From NORP309 sp964352735 (GTDB lineage: Bacteria; Pseudomonadota; Gammaproteobacteria; Xanthomonadales; Marinicellaceae): a DNA stretch of 64,000 nucleotides. How positions within the stretch are numbered: the stretch's first letter is position 1; each line of letters begins with the position of its first letter. The notes beneath the pieces are model-generated. The model was not told where the DNA came from and searched no databases. It worked only from the letters and a program-made list of their open reading frames with translations. A program made the position numbers and the translations under genes. Location of the stretch: contig CAYGTC010000018.1 in NCBI GenBank assembly GCA_964352735.1, forward strand, positions 1 through 64,000, read 5' to 3'. Positions 36,956 through 45,931 of this stretch are shown one piece after another.

Positions 36956-36975
36956 GAGGTACCCTAAAATACCTC
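36956..36975 (+). promoter_or_regulatory. Small hairpin immediately upstream of rsgA
   Basis: GAGGTA (36956-36961) and TACCTC (36970-36975) pair across an eight-base loop and end two bases before the rsgA ATG at 36978. The 5' arm contains the only ribosome-binding-site-like sequence, 17 bases from the start. If the hairpin forms it would hide that site or bring it closer. Confidence 0.4.
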
Positions 36976-36977
36976 GG

Positions 36978-37862
36978 ATGAGCAAATACAGAGTGATTTC
37001 CACCCAAAAACAAACCGCATTGGTCATGAACATCGAAACCAATAAAACAGTCCCCTGTTTTTTTTCCAGAAAAACCAAACCAATCTGCGGAGACTTTGTC
37101 AACATCCAAGACAATGAAAATGAATCTGTTATTGCATCGATCATCCAACAAAAGAACTTTTTTGCACGAGCCAATCACAAAGGTCAAAAACAAGTAATCG
37201 CCGCCAATGTAGACAATCAAATTATAGTGGTTGCAGTTGAGCCACAACCGACTAAAGATCTCATCAATCGTTATTTGATTGCAGCACACTTGTGTCAGAT
37301 TCAGCCCATCATTGTGTTTAATAAAAGTGACATCAATCCACACTTTTTTGATGAGACTCAAAAGCTATACCAATCACTGGGCTACACCACACTAAACACA
37401 ACGATACATAAGATACAAGGGGACAGTCAATTCGATCACCTAAAGAACCTCATGGCCAACAAAACCTCTATTTTTGTTGGCATGTCAGGAGTGGGCAAAT
37501 CTTCCATCAGTCAGATCATATTGGGTCAGACATTAAAAACTGGGGAGATATCAAAAAAAACAGGTAAAGGTTCACATGTAACTTCAGTGACACAAATGTA
37601 TAAAGTTCCAGATATTGACGATGGCTTTTTAATTGATTCCCCAGGTGTCTGGGAATATGGATTGTGGAAAATGACTGAAAGCGAAATTGCCGCTGGGTTC
37701 CCAGAAATTCAAAGTCATTTGGGCCGCTGTAAATTCAGCGATTGCACCCACGTACATGAACCACAATGCTCAGTAAAACAAGCGGTAGACGCTCAACAGA
37801 TCATTACATCGCGTTATCAATCGTATTTGAGAATCATCGATTCAATGAAGTACTGGAATTAA
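36978..37862 (+). CDS. rsgA: Ribosome small subunit-dependent GTPase RsgA
   Basis: The 294-residue circularly permuted GTPase assists late 30S subunit assembly. An N-terminal OB-fold (residues 1-70) is followed by the permuted G domain: NKSD (G4) comes before the P-loop GMSGVGKSS (G1), then TGKGSHVT (G2 region) and DSPG (G3). The C-terminal zinc domain has CKFSDCTHVHEPQC. All four zinc ligands are present. The gene diverges from orn, and a small hairpin precedes the start. The protein is a little shorter than the roughly 350 residues of E. coli RsgA because the N-terminal extension is missing. Confidence 0.95.
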   Translation: MSKYRVISTQKQTALVMNIETNKTVPCFFSRKTKPICGDFVNIQDNENESVIASIIQQKNFFARANHKGQKQVIAANVDNQIIVVAVEPQPTKDLINRYLIAAHLCQIQPIIVFNKSDINPHFFDETQKLYQSLGYTTLNTTIHKIQGDSQFDHLKNLMANKTSIFVGMSGVGKSSISQIILGQTLKTGEISKKTGKGSHVTSVTQMYKVPDIDDGFLIDSPGVWEYGLWKMTESEIAAGFPEIQSHLGRCKFSDCTHVHEPQCSVKQAVDAQQIITSRYQSYLRIIDSMKYWN

Positions 37863-37891
37863 CAACAATCAATTAAGAGAGCAATAAACCC

Positions 37892-38464
37892 ATGAAAATT
37901 AATTATTGTCAATATTGTGGTGGCAAAACTGAACAAAAAATTCCCGCTGGTGATGATCATCTGAGGGCGGTTTGTACTCAATGTAAAGCCATTCACTATC
38001 AAAACCCAAAAATTATTACTGGCGTGATTGTAGAACATGAAGGACAAATTTTATTGGCAAAACGTGCCATTGAGCCTAGATATGGTACATGGACTATCCC
38101 TGCAGGCTTCATGGAACTTGGAGAAACTGTTCAAGCAGGTGCAGCACGGGAGTGTTTGGAAGAAACGGAAGCAAGTATCAAAAACATTGAACTATTTGGC
38201 GTCTATAATACCACTGTTAATTCTCAAGTCTATACCATATTCCGTGCGAAACTGGCACAACCACATTTCACTGCCACCATTGAAAGTCTTGAAGTGAAAC
38301 TTTTTGATCCACAAGACATTCCTTGGGACGAGCTTTCATTCCCTTGTGTTATTACCGCTTTAAAAAGATATATTAAAGAAATGCCTACTGGATTTACCGT
38401 CCAATTAGAAGATGTCCATGGCAATTTTAAAGGTTCAAAACCCACAGGGTATTTCGATACTTAA
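37892..38464 (+). CDS. Nudix hydrolase with N-terminal zinc ribbon
   Basis: The 190-residue product has a zinc ribbon at residues 5-32 (YCQYCGG and CTQCKA) followed by KIITGVIV and a Nudix domain. The Nudix box GFMELGETVQAGAAREcLEET matches the Gx5Ex7REUxEExxU pattern. This layout is that of small NUDIX proteins with a zinc ribbon, related to NudC, which hydrolyse NADH, ADP-ribose or similar compounds; the substrate is not determined by sequence. It starts 29 bases after rsgA on the same strand with AAGAGA upstream, so it may be cotranscribed. Confidence 0.9.
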   Translation: MKINYCQYCGGKTEQKIPAGDDHLRAVCTQCKAIHYQNPKIITGVIVEHEGQILLAKRAIEPRYGTWTIPAGFMELGETVQAGAARECLEETEASIKNIELFGVYNTTVNSQVYTIFRAKLAQPHFTATIESLEVKLFDPQDIPWDELSFPCVITALKRYIKEMPTGFTVQLEDVHGNFKGSKPTGYFDT

Positions 38465-38853
38465 AAACATAAACAGGTGAATTCACAGATGGAATTAATT
38501 CATGTCTCAGAGCAATATGGTAAAACGCACTCTGTTGAACACTTATGAAGTTTATTGAATTTGATTTGAGATATTTGCTTGACGTCTTGCCTTGATGTAT
38601 TCATAAAAAAATAGCCATCCTTGGCCTAAATGATCAACTTCCCTGTAGTTGTTTACTCTAATTAGATTGGAGAACAGCAAACTTTCCTTAAAACGTATGA
38701 ATATTTTATACGAAATAATTAGTACGTGTCAATTATTAATTGTATTTATCTACAGCTTTTTTCGTAATTAAGCGATTAGCAAAAAAAATCACCATTGTTA
38801 AAAAGAAAATTACAATTTTAAATAGAAAAATTAATCGTCAAAAATTGCTGTCA
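38465..38853. other. Intergenic region with possible gene fragments
   Basis: Two protein-like stretches show no complete gene. On the plus strand, 38490-38549 encodes 19 codons from an ATG. On the minus strand, 38552-38729 is open for about 58 codons, including YREVDHLGQGWLFFYEYI, without an ATG. I do not recognise either one. No terminator or clear promoter is visible. Confidence 0.3.
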
Positions 38854-39870
38854 TTAATTTTTCAGCGCATCAATTAATGCTGAAACATGTTCTGGTCGGG
38901 TTGAATGAGAAAAAACCAATCGAATGATATCAGTACTACCAGGCCAAACATGAAAGCCAAAACCTTGCTTTTTTAAATTTTCAATTTTTGTTTCACTGAT
39001 GCGTATAAAAGCTTCATTGGCCTGAACTGGATAGATAAATTCGCAGTCATCACTTAATGACTCATAAACACGAGCCGCTTGTTGATTGGCATGGCGGGCA
39101 AGGTTCAGCCACAGATCATCTTTTAAATAGGTCAAAAGTTGTGCAGAAATGTAACGCATTTTGCTGATCAAGTGCCCTGCTCTTTTTCTCATACGTTTGA
39201 TGTCTTTGAGTAGAGCAGGATTAAAAATAATGAGAGCTTCAGCCATCATTGCACCGTTTTTTGTTGCGCCAAATGATAAAAGATCCACACCACTTTTCCA
39301 GGTTATCTCAGCTACATCACAGCCCAATGTTGCCAAAGCATTGGCAAAACGAGATCCATCCATATGTAAATAAAGGTCGTATTTTTGTTTTACTTTATTG
39401 ATTTCAGCAATTTCATCTACGGTATAAACTGTTCCCGCTTCCGTACATTGAGTAATACTGATTGAACTTGACAAACACTCATGTTCACCATGAACCCCAG
39501 CCATTGACAAAGCCGTATCTAATTTATGCGCAGATAATTTACCGTTTTCATTTTTAATGGTAATCAATTTAGCACCAGCAGAAAAAAATTCAGGCGCACC
39601 ACACTCATCGCAATTGACATGAGCAATATCAGTACAATACATTGAGCCATAAGGGGGTGTCATGAGTGCTGTAGACAAGGCGTTGGCCGCGGTGCCAGAA
39701 GTTAATGGTATGACTTCACACCAACAACCAAACAATATTTTCATCTGTTCTTGCAAAGCAACAGTGTAAGGATCGTAACCATATGAATCTTCAAAGCCAT
39801 TGTTAACATCAGCCATTGCTTGCATTATTTTATCATTAACAGCAGATTCATTATCACTTTTAAAATTCAT
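38854..39870 (-). CDS. Low-specificity L-threonine aldolase family PLP enzyme
   Basis: The 338-residue beta-eliminating lyase fold-type I enzyme starts with FKSDNESAVN and has TSGTAANALS (phosphate loop), HVNCDECGAPEFF, LHMDGSRFANA and the lysine motif SFGATKNGAM. These match bacterial threonine/phenylserine aldolases, which split beta-hydroxy amino acids to glycine and an aldehyde in the cytosol. It uses ATG at 39870 with no obvious ribosome-binding site. A GAGACCTTTG repeat end lies 16 bases upstream (39886-39895). The neighbouring regulator gene is on the same strand but separated by 77 bases, so a link is unclear. Confidence 0.9.
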   Translation of the reverse strand: MNFKSDNESAVNDKIMQAMADVNNGFEDSYGYDPYTVALQEQMKILFGCWCEVIPLTSGTAANALSTALMTPPYGSMYCTDIAHVNCDECGAPEFFSAGAKLITIKNENGKLSAHKLDTALSMAGVHGEHECLSSSISITQCTEAGTVYTVDEIAEINKVKQKYDLYLHMDGSRFANALATLGCDVAEITWKSGVDLLSFGATKNGAMMAEALIIFNPALLKDIKRMRKRAGHLISKMRYISAQLLTYLKDDLWLNLARHANQQAARVYESLSDDCEFIYPVQANEAFIRISETKIENLKKQGFGFHVWPGSTDIIRLVFSHSTRPEHVSALIDALKN

Positions 39871-39885
39871 ATTATTTTTATATCA

Positions 39886-39895
39886 GAGACCTTTG
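39886..39895 (+). repeat. Second solo copy of the GAGACCTTTG repeat end
   Basis: GAGACCTTTG followed by TTTGACTCAGGG resembles the left end of the element at 51582 (GAGACCTTTGC, TTAATTCTGGG). No matching right end is seen before the next gene. Confidence 0.35.
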
Positions 39896-39947
39896 TTTGA
39901 CTCAGGGTTCAAAATAAGACCTCAATTAACCCAATTTAAAATACGCA

Positions 39948-42728
39948 CTATAAAACATCAGAAGGAGAAGTACCATAGGTTTTTTTGAACTGTTTAGAAA
40001 AATAGGACAAACTGTCATAACCACAAGCATACGCAGTTTCGCTGACTGTTAATTTTTTATGTTTTAACAAATCCATTGCACATTGCATTCGAATATGTCG
40101 AATATAGGCAACAGGAGTCATGCCACATTCTTTTTTTATTTTTCGATATAAAGTAGAACGATCCAAATGCAAAATTGAAGATAATTTTTCCACATTAAAA
40201 TCTTTTTCATCGATATGCTTGGTAATTATTTGATCTAGATGTTCATGAAAATATGATTTTTTATCTGTATAATTGTGTTCATATTTATCTTCAATGTTAT
40301 GCATTATTGCGGCTCTGGCATAGATAAGCCTGTGCATTCTGACAATCAAATCATCACTATCAAAGGGTTTAATCAGGTAATGGTCTGCTCCTGTTTTAAG
40401 CCCATTAATCACATCTTTTTTGGTTGATTTTGAAGTCAATAAAATCAATGGAATGGTCTGTAATTCTGAATGTAATCTAATCGCCTTTAGCATTGCAATA
40501 CCATCCATTTTAGGCATCATTACATCGCTGATGATGATATCAGGGGTCAGCGCTAAGGCTTTTTTCAAACCATCTTCACCATCACATGCCACATTAACTT
40601 GAAATTCACCTTTCAACTTATGAATAAGGTAATTCCTTAGTTTTCTATTGTCTTCGACGATCAAAACCGATGATAATGAACCACTCTCAATGAGAGCCTC
40701 ACTGTATTTAATAGGTAAAATATCATTTCCTATAGAATTTGACACCTCTTCATTGAGTACTTCTGAATGACTAAAATGTGCAGATCCCTGCTTAAACCAT
40801 AATATAAAATGACAACCCTCATTGATTTGACTGGTAAAACTGACTTTCCCGTGATGCAATGTCATCATTTCTTTTACAAAAGACAAACCTATTCCAGTTC
40901 CACTTTCAGTCATATGTTGTTCAGTATCTCCTTGAAAGTATCGGTCAAATACAGAATCCTGAATATCATAATCAATTCCATTGCCATCATCATTAATATG
41001 AAGCTTTATCCAGTATTCTTCCAGACTCAAAGACAATTTAATCTCACTGTTATCACCACTGTATTTGATGGCATTGGTTATCATATTAACGATTATCTTT
41101 GTGACTTCATTGGCATCACAATAGATAAAAATGTCTTGCTGTTGAGTTTTTTCAAAATACAAATTTTGATTATGATCAAGCGACCAAGGTTTCAATTTTT
41201 TTATGGCCGTATAAATTAATTGGTTGAGATTTTCTTTTTTAACGTTTAGAGGAAAGCGCTCTGTTGCTAATTTTTGAACATCCAGCATTCTGTTGACTTG
41301 CTCCATCAAATCTATGGCATTAGAGAGTGCTGTATCTACCAAATATTTACCACTGGTATTTAAAAATTCACGCTGTTTTTGCAAGTCTTTCAATGGTTCA
41401 ATGGTTAATGTCAGAGGGGTTCGCAGCTCATGAGATAAATGAGCAAAAAAGCGATCTTTCGTACGCATATTCGCTTCTTTTTCATTAGCCAATGCAATCA
41501 AATGTTGTTCTGACTCACTGATTTTTTTAATTTTCTGATCATCTATGTTTTTTCTTTTTTCGTGATCGTAAGGTTCTCGATCATTAATCATCTGACTGAT
41601 AAAGCACAATACCAATACAAAGGTTTGTAAACACAGCCCAATCTCGGCACTGTACTGTACCCACCAATTAACGGGTTGTGGATTGAGCAAAATAAATGAC
41701 TGAACAATGGAAAACGGCAAAAAAAACAACAGTGATAATAATAGATAGCCTGCTTGCTTATTGCCATTATCATAACATTTAAAAGCAATACCCATCGACA
41801 GTAAAACACCAAAATTAACCGTTAAAAAATACCAATCATAGAGTTGATGGAACAATGAAATCTTTGGCCAAGCCATAAGCAATAAACACATCAGCAGCAG
41901 CATGAAAACATGAAAGGTCCATATAATCAATAATTGACCGTACTTATGCTTTTTTCTATTAAATTGCAAAAACTGATAAAAAAATGATAACAGAAATAAA
42001 TGAGAAGCGATTTTAATAGACAACCACACCCCATCAATAGTATCCGTTTGAGACGATGATGAATCACCATCAAGTTGTCCTTGGGCTAAAAAGTAAGCCC
42101 ATAATGAAAAAAACACATACCCACTGTAACCTATAAAAGTCATGTTTTTGGTCATAAGCACATAGGTTATTGCTGCAATTAATAAAATAATCATCACTGT
42201 ATAAAGGACAATTGTCAGTCTTTGTATATGACGATCTGATCGAATGTAATCGTTTTTTTCATAGACCTTCATCATCATTGAGGCATCTTTATAATTATCA
42301 ACTTCAAGATAATGGTATCGACTGTTTTTAACCGCATCAAAGACAAACTTGTGATTACTTAGGACAGGAATAAAACCAGATTGATATTTATGTATGGAAA
42401 TCGGAGGAGTTAAAATACCGCTGTCATCTTGACTATAATATGTCACCATCTGTAATTGCCTGTGATCAACAACAATGACATAATCTACATCGGTTCGAAA
42501 TGAGCTGACCAACGCAATTCGAATTAAGACGCGATTCTTACCATCAGAAAATGACAGCCTTTCATTGTGATAAGGAACCACAGTATAATTTTTTAAATTA
42601 TTGCGATCAAAAGAAATTCTATCAACAGTCGTATATGACTGACTCAAACTCACATCTTGTGTGTTAATAGAATAGTCTTGACATGCGCTTAAAAAAATCG
42701 TCATAACAAAGACAAATAACTTAATCAT
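39948..42728 (-). CDS. Hybrid two-component regulator: 7TM sensor, histidine kinase, receiver and AraC-type HTH
   Basis: The 926-residue single-chain signalling protein has a lipoprotein-type leader (FLSAC, Cys16), then a periplasmic beta domain of the 7TMR-DISMED2 type (about 20-170) and seven membrane helices (about 172-380). A short coiled coil leads to a HisKA domain with phospho-acceptor His433 (AHLSHELRTP) and an ATPase domain (NMITNAIKY, DDGNGI, GTGIGLSFV). A receiver with Asp735 (ISDVMMPKMDG) is followed by an AraC-type DNA-binding domain from about 820. Hybrid systems of this kind are best known in Bacteroidetes, where they control nearby polysaccharide loci. Here it diverges, 46 bases apart, from the amine-oxidase-like cluster, which is the obvious candidate target (inference). 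Confidence 0.9.
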   Translation of the reverse strand: MIKLFVFVMTIFLSACQDYSINTQDVSLSQSYTTVDRISFDRNNLKNYTVVPYHNERLSFSDGKNRVLIRIALVSSFRTDVDYVIVVDHRQLQMVTYYSQDDSGILTPPISIHKYQSGFIPVLSNHKFVFDAVKNSRYHYLEVDNYKDASMMMKVYEKNDYIRSDRHIQRLTIVLYTVMIILLIAAITYVLMTKNMTFIGYSGYVFFSLWAYFLAQGQLDGDSSSSQTDTIDGVWLSIKIASHLFLLSFFYQFLQFNRKKHKYGQLLIIWTFHVFMLLLMCLLLMAWPKISLFHQLYDWYFLTVNFGVLLSMGIAFKCYDNGNKQAGYLLLSLLFFLPFSIVQSFILLNPQPVNWWVQYSAEIGLCLQTFVLVLCFISQMINDREPYDHEKRKNIDDQKIKKISESEQHLIALANEKEANMRTKDRFFAHLSHELRTPLTLTIEPLKDLQKQREFLNTSGKYLVDTALSNAIDLMEQVNRMLDVQKLATERFPLNVKKENLNQLIYTAIKKLKPWSLDHNQNLYFEKTQQQDIFIYCDANEVTKIIVNMITNAIKYSGDNSEIKLSLSLEEYWIKLHINDDGNGIDYDIQDSVFDRYFQGDTEQHMTESGTGIGLSFVKEMMTLHHGKVSFTSQINEGCHFILWFKQGSAHFSHSEVLNEEVSNSIGNDILPIKYSEALIESGSLSSVLIVEDNRKLRNYLIHKLKGEFQVNVACDGEDGLKKALALTPDIIISDVMMPKMDGIAMLKAIRLHSELQTIPLILLTSKSTKKDVINGLKTGADHYLIKPFDSDDLIVRMHRLIYARAAIMHNIEDKYEHNYTDKKSYFHEHLDQIITKHIDEKDFNVEKLSSILHLDRSTLYRKIKKECGMTPVAYIRHIRMQCAMDLLKHKKLTVSETAYACGYDSLSYFSKQFKKTYGTSPSDVL

Positions 42729-42774
42729 TTTTTAGTTACCATCGTGGTTATGCAAAAGTCATATTTGGTTTATA

Positions 42775-44595
42775 ATGATGAATTTAACACAATTCACTGC
42801 TTTGAAAAACATATTTTATCTTTTTTTATCAGTCATTTTGATGGCATGTTCGGCTGATAACGACACCGCACAACAGAAAAATGACATAGAGTACACTGGA
42901 CAATTGATTGCCATGAAAGATCGGCAATACAATACCAATATTACAGAATTAAACGAATACATGGCAGCGGTTAAACAATCTCTCAATTCACAAGTGCCAA
43001 TATTGCTTCTTACCAAAGAACAATTAAAAAATGAGGAGGCATATATTGCACAATCCATTGCAATAAAAAATAAAAAGTTCATTCAATTCACCCGACACCC
43101 CGATAAAAATACTGCTTTACGCAATGAAATCATGACTGTCAGAAAAACACTGGCCTCTGATAAAATCAAAACCAACGGCGAAAAAGTTGAAGGTTGTGGT
43201 CAACAATGTTATCGGGTTGAAATGTATAATTATTTTTATAACATGTCATCCGTCGCTTTTGTTGATGTCAAACAACAAAGATTATTGGATATTCAAAGAT
43301 ATTCAGACGCTCAACCTGATTTGAATCAACACTTAACATCATTGGCCATTGCCATTGCAAAAAACTCACCTCTGGTACAAAAAGAACTGAACATTAAATC
43401 AGGCGACGTTGAACCAACTATGTCCCAAATAAAAACGTCCTTAAAAGATTCGCGTTGTGAAAGGTCACATCATTTATGTGTCGCACCTACCTTTGTTATT
43501 GGAGATAGAGCACTGTGGGCAATTGTTGATTTGACCGAAGGGCAATTAGTGGGAACCAGATGGACAGAGCTTGGTGACAGCGGCCCACCGATTACAGTGA
43601 CCGAAAGAAGACTGGAAAATGAATTTGTTTTTAATGAATTTTGTGAAAAAACCAGACATTACAGTCATGGACAATGGCAATTCGATTATCAAATAACACC
43701 ATCAGATGGGTTAGAGCTGACCCAAGTAAAATTTAACAACGAAACTGTCATGAATTCAGCCAAACTATTGGATTGGCATGTCAGCTACTCGACAAGAGAA
43801 GGCTTTGGTTACTCTGATGCGATAGGCTGTCCGTTATTTTCGTCAGCAGTGGTGGTTGCTTATGAAGGTCCTCAAGTTGAAATCATCACACAAGACCAAC
43901 AAGAAATTGGCTTTGCATTCATTCAGGATTTCAGACAAGCACCATGGCCCACACCATGTAATTATCGTTATGAACAAAGGTTTGAATTTTATTATGATGG
44001 CCGTTTTCGTGTGGCTGCTGCAGATTATGGACGAGGCTGCGGAACTGATGGCACTTATCGTCCCATTATCAGAATGGATATTGAAGCAGTCAAACAACAA
44101 GGCGCAGAAAAATTCTCTCAATGGGATGGTCAACAATGGCGGCAATGGGACACAGAACAATGGCATCTACAATCCAGTGATACCGCATATACTGACCAAG
44201 GTTACTTATTCAAAATTCATGATCACAACAATCAAGGATTCTATATTGAGCCGAATCGCGGGCAATTCAATGATGGTTCTAAAGGTGATTTTGCCTACAG
44301 TTATGTTACCGTAAACCACAATGACATTGATGAAGGAAAAAAAGACATGGTAACAATGGGATCCTGCTGTAATACCAATCATCAGCAAGGCCCTGAACAA
44401 TTCATTGAACCCGCAGAATCATTGGATGATAACAATCTGGTTTTATGGTATGTGCCACAAATGAAAAATGAAGGAAAAGCTGGTCAAGAATATTGTTGGG
44501 CAGATACACGCATTGAGAAAGGCATAAAGAAAGTTAAAGTATGGCCATGTTTTGCTGGCCCTATGTTCATCCCAATCAATCAAAGCAATGAATAA
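42775..44595 (+). CDS. Copper amine oxidase-like lipoprotein lacking copper ligands
   Basis: The 606-residue product has a lipoprotein leader (LMAC, Cys25). By eye it follows copper amine oxidases along its length: a D2/D3-like region with AFVDVKQQRLLDIQRYSDAQP and AIAKNSPLVQKEL, then RALWAIVDLTEGQLVG; a catalytic-domain start WQFDYQITPSDGLELTQVKF; the cofactor-region NYRYE at 396-400; a strand FYYDGRF; IIRMDI near 431; and a late ESLDDNNLVLWYV at 548-560. However, the His-x-His copper pair expected before RxDxD is replaced by GTYRP, and the third His near the C-terminus is absent. It also has unusual Cys pairs. It is thus probably not a standard amine oxidase. It starts an operon with a propeller protein and a cytochrome c. 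Confidence 0.6.
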   Translation: MMNLTQFTALKNIFYLFLSVILMACSADNDTAQQKNDIEYTGQLIAMKDRQYNTNITELNEYMAAVKQSLNSQVPILLLTKEQLKNEEAYIAQSIAIKNKKFIQFTRHPDKNTALRNEIMTVRKTLASDKIKTNGEKVEGCGQQCYRVEMYNYFYNMSSVAFVDVKQQRLLDIQRYSDAQPDLNQHLTSLAIAIAKNSPLVQKELNIKSGDVEPTMSQIKTSLKDSRCERSHHLCVAPTFVIGDRALWAIVDLTEGQLVGTRWTELGDSGPPITVTERRLENEFVFNEFCEKTRHYSHGQWQFDYQITPSDGLELTQVKFNNETVMNSAKLLDWHVSYSTREGFGYSDAIGCPLFSSAVVVAYEGPQVEIITQDQQEIGFAFIQDFRQAPWPTPCNYRYEQRFEFYYDGRFRVAAADYGRGCGTDGTYRPIIRMDIEAVKQQGAEKFSQWDGQQWRQWDTEQWHLQSSDTAYTDQGYLFKIHDHNNQGFYIEPNRGQFNDGSKGDFAYSYVTVNHNDIDEGKKDMVTMGSCCNTNHQQGPEQFIEPAESLDDNNLVLWYVPQMKNEGKAGQEYCWADTRIEKGIKKVKVWPCFAGPMFIPINQSNE

Positions 44596-45547
44596 AAAAA
44601 CACACGCTATTTTAATCATCATAACAGTGGTTTTTGCCATTTTTTATGTCATTTATCAAAATTCATCACCAAAATCCACTGTTAAGAGCTTACCTGCTCA
44701 ATTTTCACTGGGTATTGTTAATGACTGCAGAAAAACACCTGCATTCATCAACCAGCTCAACATGCAACAGCCGGCCATAGATTCAAAACAACATGGCCAT
44801 CAAGGCGGCCTATTGATCAGAGACATCATAAATAGACAACACATATGGCAACATGATTCCTGGCAATTATCCGGTTTTATTGGAGGCTTTGATAGAGATA
44901 ACACAGGACAAATATACATTGCTCCACTGCCTTATGTTAGCCTTGAAAAAAACCCGCCTGAATTACAGAACCAACTTTATGTCATCGATAAAAAAAGTGC
45001 CCAGATGTCTTTGTTTTTAAAATTGCCATCAACACATTTACCCAACAATAAAAACCCCTTTGGTACCATGGGATTATTTTACGACTGTGACACCAACTCA
45101 CTTTATGTTTCAAGCGTTGCTGGATCAACGCCAAAACAACAAAACGGCAGCATTTATCAAATAGATTTAACAAACAATAAAATCGTATCAGAACTCAATC
45201 AAACAGATACCATTGGTTTGGGTGTCTTTAACACACTCAAAGGCAAAAAACTTTACTATGGTTCAGCACGAGAACCACATATTTATTCAGTCATTCTTGA
45301 TGAAAATGGACACTTTACTGACAGTATCCACTATGAATTTTCATTATCTGGTATCAAAGGAGGACATTCAACGCTTGCAAAAAAAATATCATTCGATAAG
45401 TTCAATAATAAATACCAAATGATCATCAAAGAAACCGCCTTCGGTTTCAGGCTCATGGCTGAAAACAACCCCAATCGAAAAAAATACCATTTTGACTACA
45501 GCATTGCTCAAGACAAGTGGCGTTTTAGTCATACAACACAAGATTGA
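44588..45547 (+). CDS. Membrane-anchored beta-propeller protein of unknown function
   Basis: I use the ATG at 44588 (319 residues), which overlaps the upstream stop (ATGAATAA) and so is translationally coupled; the frame opens earlier at 44552 but inside the previous gene. An N-terminal signal anchor (residues 7-22) is followed by a secreted domain made of repeated beta strands with DxxTGxIYIAPLP, NQLYVIDKK, FYDCDTNSLYVSS, GSIYQIDL and HIYSVILDENG. This is the layout of an SMP-30/amine-dehydrogenase-like propeller. I cannot name a family. Position between the amine-oxidase-like and cytochrome c genes suggests a shared exported redox role. Confidence 0.65.
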   Translation: MNKKTHAILIIITVVFAIFYVIYQNSSPKSTVKSLPAQFSLGIVNDCRKTPAFINQLNMQQPAIDSKQHGHQGGLLIRDIINRQHIWQHDSWQLSGFIGGFDRDNTGQIYIAPLPYVSLEKNPPELQNQLYVIDKKSAQMSLFLKLPSTHLPNNKNPFGTMGLFYDCDTNSLYVSSVAGSTPKQQNGSIYQIDLTNNKIVSELNQTDTIGLGVFNTLKGKKLYYGSAREPHIYSVILDENGHFTDSIHYEFSLSGIKGGHSTLAKKISFDKFNNKYQMIIKETAFGFRLMAENNPNRKKYHFDYSIAQDKWRFSHTTQD

Positions 45548-45554
45548 TTTAACC

Positions 45555-45920
45555 ATGAAATACATGATTTTAATTTCTTTATTATTATCAGCATGTGCAC
45601 CAAACAATCCAGAAGTGCAAGGCAAGCATTTGTTTGAACAAGTGCATATTGGCAAAAATAACGTCATTGGTTGTGTTTCATGTCATACAATACGGGTTGA
45701 TATAAAAACAACAGGGCCATCATTATATGGCATAGGTTTAAGAGCTGGCTTAATGATTGAAGGCACTTCTGCTCGGCAATACCTGAAAGAATCCATTATC
45801 AACCCTGATGCATTCATTGTCAGCGGCTATTCACCAGCAGTTATGTATGCACATTACCACAGTGAACTCAACGATCAGGAAATCGATAGTTTGGTCAGTT
45901 ACTTGCTGACACTCAAGTAA
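45555..45920 (+). CDS. Small cytochrome c lipoprotein
   Basis: I use the ATG at 45555 (121 residues). The frame opens at 45492, but only this start gives a lipoprotein leader (LLSAC, Cys14), and it lies seven bases after the upstream stop. A class I cytochrome c follows with one haem site CVSCH at residues 40-44 and a probable axial Met in GYSPAVMYAHY; the closing helix LNDQEIDSLVSYLLTL is typical. It would sit on a membrane facing the periplasm as an electron acceptor or relay. The upstream partners are the amine-oxidase-like and propeller proteins, so it is the likely electron exit of that cluster. Confidence 0.88.
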   Translation: MKYMILISLLLSACAPNNPEVQGKHLFEQVHIGKNNVIGCVSCHTIRVDIKTTGPSLYGIGLRAGLMIEGTSARQYLKESIINPDAFIVSGYSPAVMYAHYHSELNDQEIDSLVSYLLTLK

Positions 45921-45931
45921 TGAGTCTTTGA

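Noticed and set aside
36924..37361. 145-codon minus-strand ORF
   Set aside because: Antisense to rsgA, whose motifs are complete.
40809..41219. 136-codon plus-strand ORF
   Set aside because: Antisense to the kinase part of the hybrid regulator; shadow.
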